A stretch of 64,000 bases of DNA from Aminobacter sp. AP02 (GTDB lineage: Bacteria; Pseudomonadota; Alphaproteobacteria; Rhizobiales; Rhizobiaceae): assembly GCF_003148805.1 (NCBI RefSeq), contig NZ_QGGX01000002.1, positions 346,983-410,982 on the forward strand, given 5' to 3'. The translations under genes and the position numbers were made by a program. Positions 12,613 to 22,532 of this stretch are shown here, one piece after another; position 1 is the first letter of the stretch; each line of letters opens with the position of its first letter. Below the pieces are notes generated by a model that saw only the letters and a program-made list of their open reading frames with translations, searched no databases and was not told the DNA's origin.

Positions 12613-12650
12613 TGTTCATGCCTCGGATGGTTGTGTTTCATCGGGGCAGG

Positions 12651-12676
12651 AACGCAAAAGGCCGCCCGGTTGTTCC
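12651..12676 (-). promoter_or_regulatory. EcfG (RpoE2)-type general stress promoter of the DUF3309 gene
   Basis: On the minus strand GGAAC (12676-12672) is followed by 17 nt and CGTT (12654-12651), matching the alphaproteobacterial EcfG consensus GGAAC-N16/17-CGTT. The expected start near 12643 leaves a leader of about 30 nt before the ATG at 12612. The spacer lies inside the terminator hairpin of the upstream efflux operon. Confidence 0.65.
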
Positions 12677-12688
12677 TGGGCGGCCTTT
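12656..12688 (-). terminator. Terminator of the RND efflux operon
   Basis: An 11-bp stem (AAAGGCCGCCC / GGGCGGCCTTT, arms 12678-12688 and 12657-12667) with a 10-nt loop, followed on the minus strand by TTTTG. It lies 23 nt after the acrB-type stop and overlaps the stress promoter of the next gene. Confidence 0.85.
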
Positions 12689-12710
12689 GCTCTTGGCGAT
12701 AGCCGGCTGT

Positions 12711-15700
12711 TTATTCCGCAGCCTTGGGGAAGGCGATAGCGGGTTTGTCGTCGACCGGAGGTGGCGGTGTCGGGCTCGAAGAACCCTTGCCGAAACGCGC
12801 CTTGAACCTGCCGAACCAGCCTTGTTGGCCAGGTTTGCGCTTTTCGCGGGTGAACACCATCAGCATCGCCGGGGTTACTACCAGCGTCAGCACGGTGGCA
12901 AAGGACAGGCCGAAGACGATCGCGCTCGACAAGGCGATCCACCATTGCGTCGACGGCGCATTGATCGTCGTTTCGTGATGGAAGATCTCGAGGCCGAGAC
13001 CGAACGCGATCGGCGCCACGCCCAGGATGGCCGACAATGCGGTCAGCACCACCGGTCGGGCACGCTCGCGGCAGGTTTGCAGCACCGCGTCCATCTTGTT
13101 CCAGCCTTCATCGCGCAGTCGGTCGTAGGTGTCGATCAGCACGATGTTGTTGTTCACGACAACGCCCGCCAGAGCGATCATGCCGATGCCTGACATGACG
13201 ATGACAAAGGCCTGGCCGGTCAACAGCATGCCGAGCAGGGCGCCCACCGTGGCCATCACGACGCAGGACAGCACCAGCACCACGCTGGTGAACTTGTTGA
13301 ACTGCGCCAGAAGCACGATGAAGATCAGGAAGATCGCCGCTCCGAATGCATTGCCGAGGAACGCGCTTGCTTCGGCACTGTCTTCGTTGGAGCCGGCAAG
13401 CTTCCAGTCTATGCCGGGTTGCGCCATGTCGCCGACGACCTTGCTCACTTCGGCCTGCACCGCAGCGACCTGATAGCCGGAGGCGACGTTGCCCTGGATG
13501 GTGATCGTGCGTTTGCTGTCGATGCGGTTCAGAATGCCGACAGTCAGCTCGGGCTTGCGCGACACGAAGTTCGAGATCGGCACCGAACCTTGCGGGGTCT
13601 CGATGCGCAACTGGTCGAGTGCCGCAAGCGTGCGGCGATCCTCGGGCAGACGAAGCCGGATATCGACGGCGTCATCGGCACCGGCCGGACGATAGTCGGT
13701 GAGCTTCAGGCCCGTCGTCACCAACTGGACCACGGTGCCGACAGCCGTCGGGCTGACGCCATATTGAGCAGCCTTGGAGCGGTCGACATCAAGCGCCCAG
13801 TCGATGCCGGGAGGCGGCAGGCCGTCGGAGATGTCGATGACACCGGGCACCTTGGCGACCGCCGCGGCGACTTTCTTTGCGTACTCGTTCAGCCCAGCCG
13901 GATCGATGGCGGATAGCTGCACCTGGATCGCCTTGCCGCTTGGCGGACCGGCGTCCGGGACGCGGACCTCGACGTCGACACCGGGAATGCCGGCCATCTT
14001 GGCGCGCAACTCGTCAAGGATGACGTGCGCCGACTTGCGCTCTCGCCAATCGATGAACTCGTACTGGATCACGCCGACGACGTCTTCGGGGATATCCTGG
14101 CCGCCGCGGGTCTTGCCGGAGCGGGTGTACACCGACTTGATGCCGGGCCAGCCCAAAAGCCGGTTTTCGGCCTCGCGCGTCGCACGATCCATCTCGTCGA
14201 GCGAGAGGTTGCCGCGCGCATGGACGTAGAGCAAGCCGTAGTCCGGCTCGACGGTCGGGAAAAACTCCACGCCGTTGCCGAACTTGACGTAGGAGTAGAA
14301 CCCGCCGGCAAGCAGCGCCAGCGTCAGCACAAGCGCTGTGATCGGATAGTGGACGGCCTTCTTGACGACCGCCATGTAGACCCCGTCCTTGTGCTCTTCC
14401 TCCGCATGGGCGGGCGCCTTGGCAAACAGGGCTCCGAGCGTCGGCGCAAAGATCAACGCATAGGCCATCGACGCCGCCAGCGTCACGATCAGCGTGATCG
14501 GCAGGTACTTCATGAAGTCGCCGATGATGCCGGGCCAGAACAGCAGCGGCGAGAACGCGGCGATGCGGGTCATCGTGGCGGCAATGACAGGGCCTGCCAT
14601 GCGCTTTGCGGCCAGTTCGAAGGCTTCCGCCTTGGGCATGCCTTCGGACATGCGCCGCTCGGCGAACTCGGTCACGATGATGGCGTCATCGACGAGCATG
14701 CCAACCGCCAGGATCAGGCTGAACAGCACGATCATGTTGATCGTGTAGCCCATCAGCGCGAGCGCCAGGATGCCCATCAGGAACGACGACGGAATGGCCA
14801 GACCGATGAGCAGCGAGGCTCGGCCCGACAACGCATACAGGATGACGATGAACACCAGGATGACGGCAATCAGAACGTGGTTCTGAAGGTCGTTCAGCAA
14901 CTGGTTGACGAAGACCGACTTGTCTTGCGTGTAGGTGACCTGCATGCCTTCGGGGGCGGTCTTGACGAAAGCATCCGCCACCGCCTTTGCGCCTTCGATC
15001 GTTTGCACGATATTGGCGCCGATGCGTTTCTTGACCTCGATCGCGATCGCCGGTTTTCCGTCGAGGCGGGTGATCGTCTCGGCGTCCTTGAAGGTCGAGC
15101 GGACCGTGGCGATGTCTTGTACGCGCACCACCGCGTCGGGTGTCGCCACCACGGGCAGACGCGCAACGTCCTCGGGCGTTTCGATCAGCGCAGGCACCTT
15201 GACGGCATACTTGCCTTCCGAACCTTCGATGGTGCCGGCGGCGACAAGGCTGTTGGACTGCCCGATGCCCAGGATCATCTGGTTAAGCTGCAGGCCGTAG
15301 GACGACAGCTTGACCGGATCGATGATCGCCTCGACCAGTTCATCGCGCGAGCCCTGGAGCGTGCCTTCCAGAACGCCGGGCACTTCCTCGATCTGGTCGC
15401 GCAGCTTCTTGGCGGCGGCCGTCAGCGCGCGTTCGGGCACGTCGCCCGACAGCGTAACGACCAGGACCGGAAACTCCGACAGGTTGACTTCGTTGACGGT
15501 CGGTTCCTCGACGCCGGCTGGCAGGTCTCGCTTGGCGTCCTGCACCTTGTTGCGCGTGTCGATCAGCGCGTCGCCGAGATCCGTGGATGGGTCGAATTCA
15601 ACGATGACGTTGGCGCCGCCCTGGTAGGCGTTGGACCGCATCTCCTTCAAACCCTTGAGGTTCTTGAGCTGCGATTCGACAGGCCTCAGAAGCAGCCGCT

Positions 15701-15878
15701 CGGCGTCCTCCGGCGAGATGCCTTGATAAACAAGGCTCACATACATGATCGGGATGGCGACGTCTGGTTCGGCCTCCTTCGGGACCGTGCGATACGCGAG
15801 CGTACCGGCGATCACCAGAAAGAGCAGGACCGACAGGGTCAGCCGCGCGTTGCGGATCGCAAGCTTGACGATGTCCAT
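12711..15878 (-). CDS. RND-family efflux pump, inner-membrane subunit
   Basis: 1055 residues, a full-length AcrB/CzcA-class proton-driven exporter. It has a first helix at 12-30, a large periplasmic loop, membrane helices near 335-540 and a second half with the same plan (second loop near 560-860). The proton-relay pair is in helix 4, AVGMLVDDAIIVTEFAERRM. The sequence is closer to the hydrophobe/amphiphile branch than to metal pumps, since the CzcA metal motifs are absent. The last 50 residues are a Lys/Pro-rich cytoplasmic tail. The adaptor gene ends 3 nt upstream. No outer-membrane factor is encoded here, so a TolC-like protein must be shared. Confidence 0.93.
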   Translation of the reverse strand: MDIVKLAIRNARLTLSVLLFLVIAGTLAYRTVPKEAEPDVAIPIMYVSLVYQGISPEDAERLLLRPVESQLKNLKGLKEMRSNAYQGGANVIVEFDPSTDLGDALIDTRNKVQDAKRDLPAGVEEPTVNEVNLSEFPVLVVTLSGDVPERALTAAAKKLRDQIEEVPGVLEGTLQGSRDELVEAIIDPVKLSSYGLQLNQMILGIGQSNSLVAAGTIEGSEGKYAVKVPALIETPEDVARLPVVATPDAVVRVQDIATVRSTFKDAETITRLDGKPAIAIEVKKRIGANIVQTIEGAKAVADAFVKTAPEGMQVTYTQDKSVFVNQLLNDLQNHVLIAVILVFIVILYALSGRASLLIGLAIPSSFLMGILALALMGYTINMIVLFSLILAVGMLVDDAIIVTEFAERRMSEGMPKAEAFELAAKRMAGPVIAATMTRIAAFSPLLFWPGIIGDFMKYLPITLIVTLAASMAYALIFAPTLGALFAKAPAHAEEEHKDGVYMAVVKKAVHYPITALVLTLALLAGGFYSYVKFGNGVEFFPTVEPDYGLLYVHARGNLSLDEMDRATREAENRLLGWPGIKSVYTRSGKTRGGQDIPEDVVGVIQYEFIDWRERKSAHVILDELRAKMAGIPGVDVEVRVPDAGPPSGKAIQVQLSAIDPAGLNEYAKKVAAAVAKVPGVIDISDGLPPPGIDWALDVDRSKAAQYGVSPTAVGTVVQLVTTGLKLTDYRPAGADDAVDIRLRLPEDRRTLAALDQLRIETPQGSVPISNFVSRKPELTVGILNRIDSKRTITIQGNVASGYQVAAVQAEVSKVVGDMAQPGIDWKLAGSNEDSAEASAFLGNAFGAAIFLIFIVLLAQFNKFTSVVLVLSCVVMATVGALLGMLLTGQAFVIVMSGIGMIALAGVVVNNNIVLIDTYDRLRDEGWNKMDAVLQTCRERARPVVLTALSAILGVAPIAFGLGLEIFHHETTINAPSTQWWIALSSAIVFGLSFATVLTLVVTPAMLMVFTREKRKPGQQGWFGRFKARFGKGSSSPTPPPPVDDKPAIAFPKAAE

Positions 15879-15881
15879 TGT

Positions 15882-17012
15882 TTACTGCGTCCCGGTCGCA
15901 TCTTCGATGAGCTTCTTGACCATCGCCTCGTCGGCGAGCTGTGCCTTCACTTCGTCGCCATCCTTGACCAGGTCCTGGCCACGAATGATGATTTTGGCGT
16001 CGGCGGGAATGCCGCCCAGAACGAGGCCGTTCTGCGTGTCGTCGACAAGGTCGATCGGGTAGAACACCACCTTGGACGAGGCATCGACAGCGCGGATGCC
16101 GAGGTCGCCGTTTTCGTTCAACGTCACCACCGAGCGCGGCAGCATCACCGCATCGACAGGCTTGGCGCGCACGGTGATCTCCGCCGTCATGCCCGCGGGT
16201 ATGGCGCCGTCAGCGTTGGGAATTGCAATCTCGACCGGGAAGGTGCGGGTCTGGGCCGTGGCGTCGCGGCTGATGTAGCGCAGCTTTCCCATTACCACTT
16301 CGCCATTGACCAGCTTCACTTCGGCTTCGTCGCCGATCTTGATGTAGCGAAGGTCGCGTTCGCTGATCTCGCCTTTGCCAAGGATCGGATCGAGGTTGAG
16401 GATGGTGGCGATTTCAGCGCCCTGAAGCACCGCGCTGCCGATCTCGACACTGACCTTGTCAACGACTCCGTCGAAAGGAGCCTTGACCTGATTGCGCGAA
16501 AGCTCGGCTTCGGCGGCCTGGATGAGTGACAGGGCTGTCGCATAGGCGGACCAGGCGCTGTCGGCCTGGAGCTTGGTCCTGGTACCGGCCACGACAAGCT
16601 TCTGCGCGGCTTCCCACTCGGCCTTGCGCTGGGCAAGCACGGCCTTTGCCGTATCGAGGGCGGCTGTCTTTTCCTCGGCGTCGAGCATCATCACCAGGTC
16701 ACCCTGCTTGACGCGATCACCTTGCTTGACGGGCAGCTTGGCGATGACACCGTTGACCCGGCTGGCGAGCGTCGCCCGCTTGTCGGCCTCCGTCTTGCCC
16801 GAGACGCGAATGGCGCGGGCGTGCTCGAGGCGCGGCGGCACGACAACTTCCACGGTGCGCAGCGGCGCCTTGGGTTGTTCGGCCTGGGCGGGTTTTGCCT
16901 CTGGGTCGGACTGGGCGCTGCCCACCGAAGAGAATTCGCCTGTACCCATCCACGCCGCAAAACCGACGAGCACGACCAAGGCTGCAAGCTTGTGGAACCT
17001 AATCTTCGACAT
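15882..17012 (-). CDS. RND efflux periplasmic adaptor (membrane fusion protein)
   Basis: 376 residues from the ATG at 17012, chosen because it begins a signal anchor (MSKIRFHKLAALVVLVGFAA); the frame is open 32 codons further without a credible signal. HlyD/AcrA-type order: biotinyl-lipoyl half TLASRVNGVIAKLPVKQGDR near residue 95, a helical hairpin, the second lipoyl half KAPFDGVVDKVSVEIGSAVL, then a beta barrel. It bridges the inner-membrane pump to an outer-membrane channel. Three nucleotides separate it from the pump gene, so the two form one operon. Confidence 0.92.
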   Translation of the reverse strand: MSKIRFHKLAALVVLVGFAAWMGTGEFSSVGSAQSDPEAKPAQAEQPKAPLRTVEVVVPPRLEHARAIRVSGKTEADKRATLASRVNGVIAKLPVKQGDRVKQGDLVMMLDAEEKTAALDTAKAVLAQRKAEWEAAQKLVVAGTRTKLQADSAWSAYATALSLIQAAEAELSRNQVKAPFDGVVDKVSVEIGSAVLQGAEIATILNLDPILGKGEISERDLRYIKIGDEAEVKLVNGEVVMGKLRYISRDATAQTRTFPVEIAIPNADGAIPAGMTAEITVRAKPVDAVMLPRSVVTLNENGDLGIRAVDASSKVVFYPIDLVDDTQNGLVLGGIPADAKIIIRGQDLVKDGDEVKAQLADEAMVKKLIEDATGTQ

Positions 17013-17255
17013 TGTCGTTATCCGTTGGGGACGGTTGCGGCCACCGCCATCTTGCTTGGCGCGTCGCCCCGATATGGTGGCGCGCAATGCCGCATTCAAA
17101 TCCGCCATGGGGGCAAAGTAGCGGACGGGCGTCTTCTACATCAAATGCAGATCGCAAAATAGTGATAAAAAAAAATGGAAACATCATCCTGACAAAACTG
17201 GCAGGAGCTGTCAGCACGCTGTGGTTGCCGGTCCAAAATGGCAGGTTTTCGCGGG

Positions 17256-18386
17256 TTAGTTGTGCTGGCGAACGGCGGCCGGTTTGGTCCTGGTCGCCAA
17301 GAACTCGCGAACGCGGCGGCCTGTAGCTGGTCCGCGCAACGGCCTGAAGCCATCATCCAGTTGCCCGGATAGGTCGAGTGTGGCTTGTTTGCCAACCGAA
17401 TCAAAGTTGTCTTCGAGCCAGTCGCTGGCTGCGGTGCGGCCAAGGTCGCGCAAGTATTCGAGGAACGCCCATTCAGCGTTTACCTTGGACGATGCCGAAA
17501 GATCCTTGAAGGCTTCATCGGCGTCGATGCGGTGCATGCGGATGTCGTGAAATTCGCCATGTGGCAGGCGTCCGGCGGCAATCAGTTCCTTGATGAAGGC
17601 GATCGCGCGGAATTCACGCAGCAAACCGGCATTGAAGGTAATCTCGTCGATGCGGTTCTGGATTTCGTTGGCGGTTTTTGGAGTCTGTTCACGGACAACC
17701 GGGTTGATCTGGACCAGCAGGACGTCGTCGGTCTCGTTGGCCTTGAAGAAAGGGTAAATCGCCGGATTGCCGCCATAGCCGCCGTCCCAATAGGGCACGC
17801 CCTTGATCTCCACCGCCTGGAAGACCTGCGGCAGGCAGGCCGAGGCCATCATCGTGTCGAGATCGATCTCGCCGTCGCTGAAGACGTGCAACTGGCCAGT
17901 CTCGACGTTGGTCGCCGAGATGAACAGGTCGATGTCCTTGCAGGCGCGTACATTGGCGAAGTCGATCTCTTCGGCGACCACATCGCGCAACGGGTTGAGG
18001 TTAAGCGGGTTCGCGACATAGGGCGAAAACACCCGCGACATGGTGTCGAACCAGATATAGCCGGGCGTGTTTTCGATCGACCAGTTGCCCCACAGCATAT
18101 CCCAGGGCGAACGTTGCACCGGGCTGAAGCGACCCTTGCGCGCCACCGCACGCCAGAAATCATCGAGCTTGGCACGCGCACCTTCGGCGCCGCCACGCAT
18201 CCAGCCGTCGCCCAGCGCCACGGCGTTCATCGCGCCGGCACTGGTGCCCGACACCGCCTTGATGTCGAGCCGGCCATCCTCCAGCAAGCGGTCGAGCACG
18301 CCCCAGGAAAAGGCTCCGTGCGAGCCTCCACCCTGGAGCGCGATATTGATGGGCTTCTTCTCCTCCGCCTTGCCGTTTCCAGTCAT
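17256..18386 (-). CDS. Patatin-like phospholipase family protein
   Basis: 376 residues. The patatin fold is complete: oxyanion glycine motif GGGSHG (residues 20-25), nucleophile elbow GTSAG with the catalytic Ser near residue 49, and the Asp of the Ser-Asp dyad in WDGGYGGNP near 203. There is no signal peptide, so it should act in the cytoplasm on lipid or ester substrates. It lies 23 nt downstream of bdhA in the same orientation. That association recurs in alphaproteobacteria and suggests a part in polyhydroxybutyrate or lipid turnover, but this is inference and the substrate is unknown. Confidence 0.88.
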   Translation of the reverse strand: MTGNGKAEEKKPINIALQGGGSHGAFSWGVLDRLLEDGRLDIKAVSGTSAGAMNAVALGDGWMRGGAEGARAKLDDFWRAVARKGRFSPVQRSPWDMLWGNWSIENTPGYIWFDTMSRVFSPYVANPLNLNPLRDVVAEEIDFANVRACKDIDLFISATNVETGQLHVFSDGEIDLDTMMASACLPQVFQAVEIKGVPYWDGGYGGNPAIYPFFKANETDDVLLVQINPVVREQTPKTANEIQNRIDEITFNAGLLREFRAIAFIKELIAAGRLPHGEFHDIRMHRIDADEAFKDLSASSKVNAEWAFLEYLRDLGRTAASDWLEDNFDSVGKQATLDLSGQLDDGFRPLRGPATGRRVREFLATRTKPAAVRQHN

Positions 18387-18409
18387 GGCGATGTTTTCCT
18401 TCTAGGCGG

Positions 18410-19192
18410 TCACTGAGCGGTCCAGCCGCCATCCACCGAGACATGCGTGCCGTTGATCTGGGCCGCTGCCGGGGAGGCGAGGAATACGGCGGTCGCCGCC
18501 ACCTGCTCGACGGTGACGAACTCCTTGGTCGGCTGGCGGTCGAGCATGACTTCACGGACCACCGTCTCACGATCCATGTTGTGCGTCTTCATCTGGTCGG
18601 GGATCTGTGCCTCGACCAGCGGCGTCAGCACGTAGCCGGGGCAGATGGCATTGCAGGTGATCTTGTCCAGCGCCACTTCCAGGGCCACCGTCTTGGTCAG
18701 TCCCATTATGCCGTGTTTGGCCGAGACATAGGCCGACTTGTAGGCCGAGGCGACGAGGCCATGCGCGGAGGCGATGTTGATGATGCGCCCCCCACCAGCC
18801 TTCTTCATCAGCGGGATCGCGGCTGCGGTGGTGTGGAACGCAGATGTCAGGTTGATGGCGATGATGGCATCCCATTTCTCGGTCGGGAAATCTTCGACCG
18901 GAGCGACGTGCTGGATGCCGGCATTGTTGACGAGGATATCGACGGAACCGAACTTTTCGGCTGTCTTGGCCACCAGCGCACGGCAATCCGCGGCCTTCGA
19001 CATGTCGGCCTGCAGATAGACGGCGGCGACCTTGTACCGCTCGGCGATCTGTTCGGCGATGGCGTGATCGGCCGGGGTGTCGGAGAACGAGTTGACGACG
19101 ATGTTGCAGCCCTCGGCCGCAAATGCCTCGGCAATGGAGAGGCCGATGCCGGAAGTCGAGCCGGTGACGATGGCGGTTCTGGGCGCGGTCAT
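18410..19192 (-). CDS. bdhA: 3-hydroxybutyrate dehydrogenase
   Basis: 260 residues, an SDR enzyme that oxidises D-3-hydroxybutyrate to acetoacetate with NAD, the step that returns degraded polyhydroxybutyrate to metabolism. The ATG at 19192 gives the canonical start MTAPRTAIVTGSTSGIG with the NAD glycine motif; AGGA precedes it. Other landmarks are NNAGIQHVAPVEDFP, catalytic Ser in NIASAHGLVAS, YKSAYVSAKHG (Tyr/Lys), and the ending INGTHVSVDGGWTAQ. It is divergent from the MarR-GNAT gene, and a 33-bp palindrome lies 101 nt upstream, so it may be that regulator's target. Confidence 0.94.
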   Translation of the reverse strand: MTAPRTAIVTGSTSGIGLSIAEAFAAEGCNIVVNSFSDTPADHAIAEQIAERYKVAAVYLQADMSKAADCRALVAKTAEKFGSVDILVNNAGIQHVAPVEDFPTEKWDAIIAINLTSAFHTTAAAIPLMKKAGGGRIINIASAHGLVASAYKSAYVSAKHGIMGLTKTVALEVALDKITCNAICPGYVLTPLVEAQIPDQMKTHNMDRETVVREVMLDRQPTKEFVTVEQVAATAVFLASPAAAQINGTHVSVDGGWTAQ

Positions 19193-19292
19193 GACGAAGT
19201 GTCCTGTGTCCGGAATGATGACATGCGACGTATATATTGCATTGCAGCATAAATTGCGAACGCGGCGCGACGGGCCGGGTGATCGTGCTGGC

Positions 19293-19325
19293 GTCAAATT
19301 AGTTGACTCAGTCAACTAATTTGAC
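19293..19325. promoter_or_regulatory. 33-bp perfect palindrome between bdhA and the MarR-GNAT gene
   Basis: The left arm GTCAAATTAGTTGACT (19293-19308) and right arm AGTCAACTAATTTGAC (19310-19325) are exact complements around a single C. It contains TTGACT and TTGACC, which could act as -35 elements. It lies 37 nt before the MarR-GNAT ATG and 101 nt from the bdhA start. Position and symmetry fit a MarR-dimer operator controlling both genes; that is inferred. Confidence 0.75.
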
Positions 19326-19362
19326 CATCGTTGAACAGATGCCGATGCGCCGAGGTTGAGCG

Positions 19363-20292
19363 ATGAACGAATATCAAGCCTTGCCGGACAGACAGATCGC
19401 CGCAGTGAGGACCTTCAACAGGTTCTACACGCGGCAGATTGGCCTGCTGGAAGAGGGGCTGCTCAAGAGTGATTTCTCCTTGACTGAGGCGCGGGTGCTC
19501 TACGAACTGGCCCACCGCGACGGGCTGACGGCGAGCGACCTGGCGCGCGACCTTGGCCTCGATGCGGGGTATCTGAGCCGGCTCTTGAAGAAGCTCGAAC
19601 TTCGCAAGCTTTTGGTCCGTACGCCGTCGCCGCTCGATGGGCGACAGACAGTGCTGTCGTTGACCGCCGCCGGCCATTCCGCTTTCGCACCGCTGAACCG
19701 GGCCTCGGAGGAGGAAGTCACTGCATTGCTTGCCAGACTGCCGCTCGAGGACAGGGCAAAGGTGGTGTCGGCGATGCGGACCGTGCAGCGTTTGCTCGGC
19801 GGGGAGCCCCGCCCCCCTTTTCTTTTGCGGCCGTTGCAGGTCGGCGACATCGGCTGGATCACGCACCGCCAAGGCGTACTCTATGCCAACGAATATGGTT
19901 GGGACGGAAGTTATGAGGCGCTGGTCGCCGAAATCCTCAGTGCCTTCGTCAGGGATTTCGATCCGAAATGGGAACGTGCCTGGATCGCCGAGCGCGATGG
20001 CGAAGTGATCGGCTCGGTGTTTATCGTGCGCAAGTCCGAAACCGTAGCCAAGCTCAGGCTGCTGTACGTCGATCCGTCGGCGCGCGGCCTAGGTATTGGC
20101 AGCAGGCTGGTCGAAGAATGCATCGGCTTTGCCCGCGCCAAGGGCTACAAGACCATGACATTGTGGACCAACGACATACTGGTTGCAGCGCGGCGCATCT
20201 ATCAGGCGGCGGGATTCAGGCTGGTCGATGAAGAACGGCACCATTCCTTCGGCAAGGATCTGGTCGGGCAAACCTGGCAGCTCGACCTTTGA
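19363..20292 (+). CDS. MarR-family regulator fused to GNAT acetyltransferase
   Basis: 309 residues. Residues 1-145 are a MarR winged helix (LTEARVLYELAHRDGLTASD, recognition helix LGLDAGYLSRLLKKLE, wing with LVRTPSPLDGRQTVLSLT). Residues 150-309 are a GNAT domain with acetyl-CoA site LLYVDPSARGLGIGSRLVEE and the C-terminal AARRIYQAAGFRLVDEE. GAGG lies 7 nt before the ATG. Such fusions are known across bacteria. The natural ligand and acetyl acceptor are not readable. It is divergent from bdhA over a perfect palindrome that is its probable operator. Confidence 0.9.
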   Translation: MNEYQALPDRQIAAVRTFNRFYTRQIGLLEEGLLKSDFSLTEARVLYELAHRDGLTASDLARDLGLDAGYLSRLLKKLELRKLLVRTPSPLDGRQTVLSLTAAGHSAFAPLNRASEEEVTALLARLPLEDRAKVVSAMRTVQRLLGGEPRPPFLLRPLQVGDIGWITHRQGVLYANEYGWDGSYEALVAEILSAFVRDFDPKWERAWIAERDGEVIGSVFIVRKSETVAKLRLLYVDPSARGLGIGSRLVEECIGFARAKGYKTMTLWTNDILVAARRIYQAAGFRLVDEERHHSFGKDLVGQTWQLDL

Positions 20293-20408
20293 AGATGGTC
20301 GACCCACAGCGCTCCACTCTTGGCGGGTGCGGTAACCTGCGATATTGACATGACGCGCCGCGCGCGCCACCTCAGACGCTGATACCTCAAGCTTAAAAAG
20401 GCCGTCCG

Positions 20409-21662
<1,254 letters not shown>

Positions 21663-21664
21663 AG

Positions 21665-22519
21665 ATGGTGACAAAAACGAGGACAGCGCTGGCTTTCCTC
21701 GTTTCGTCGGTCTTGTGCGCACCGGCATTCGCCGATCCGCCGCGATCACCCAGGAAGACTCATGTCGCGCGTGTCTGCGACCTCATCGATACGCACGCCA
21801 GGCGCCATGGCCTGCCGAGCGAGTTCTTCGCTCGCCTGATCTGGAAGGAAAGCCGTTTTGATCCCAATGCGGTGAGCCCCGCGGGTGCCGAAGGCATCGC
21901 CCAGTTCATGCCGGGCACCGCCGCCATGCGCGGCCTCGCCAACCCCTTCGACATCGAACAGGCGATCCCGGCTTCGGCAAGCTATCTCGGCGAACTCAAG
22001 TCCGGGTTCGGCAATCTGGGCCTGGCTGCTGCAGCCTACAATGCCGGCGAAAACCGCGTGTCGCGTTGGCTGTCGTCGGGCGGTTTTCTCCCGCTCGAAA
22101 CCGAGGACTATGTGCTCGACATCATGGGCGAGCCGGCCGACAATTTTTCCGACAAGGCCTATGCCGGCACCAACAGGCCCCTCGATCCGAAAATGTCCTT
22201 CGCCGTCGCGTGCCAGAACCTGCCGGTCATCATGTCGGCGACTGTGCCGATGGCCAATATCAACATCAAGCCGTGGGGCATCCAGGTCGCCGGCAATTTC
22301 CGCCGTTCGGCGGCGATCAAACAGTGGCAGCGCCTGGAAGGGCGTTTTCCGAAGCTGCTTTCATCGCATGAACCGGTCGTCAGTCGAGTGCGCACGCCGA
22401 TGGGGCGGCGTGGCATTTATGCCGTTCGCATCGGCGCCGACGATCGCAGCGAGGCCGCTGTCATCTGCCAGAGCCTGCACAGTGTCGGCGGCTCCTGCGT
22501 CGTGGTAAGGAACCGCTGA
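21665..22519 (+). CDS. Soluble lytic murein transglycosylase-like protein
   Basis: 284 residues with a signal peptide (cleavage after PAFA, residue 23). The SLT domain spans about 40-150: catalytic Glu in LIWKESRFDPNAVSPAGAEG, then IAQFMPGTAAMRGL and AAAYNAGENRV. The last 75 residues resemble a SPOR-type repeat (WGIQVAGNFRRSAAIKQW, ending SVGGSCVVVRNR), which would target it to denuded septal glycan. It cleaves peptidoglycan in the periplasm with anhydro-muropeptide formation. Only 2 nt separate it from ispG. Confidence 0.9.
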   Translation: MVTKTRTALAFLVSSVLCAPAFADPPRSPRKTHVARVCDLIDTHARRHGLPSEFFARLIWKESRFDPNAVSPAGAEGIAQFMPGTAAMRGLANPFDIEQAIPASASYLGELKSGFGNLGLAAAAYNAGENRVSRWLSSGGFLPLETEDYVLDIMGEPADNFSDKAYAGTNRPLDPKMSFAVACQNLPVIMSATVPMANINIKPWGIQVAGNFRRSAAIKQWQRLEGRFPKLLSSHEPVVSRVRTPMGRRGIYAVRIGADDRSEAAVICQSLHSVGGSCVVVRNR

Positions 22520-22532
22520 AACTTTCGCCTGT

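Noticed and set aside
14025..16529. An 834-codon open frame antisense to the RND pump and adaptor
   Set aside because: It spans two confirmed genes on the other strand, and its translation is a His/Arg/Asp-rich artefact of complementary codons.
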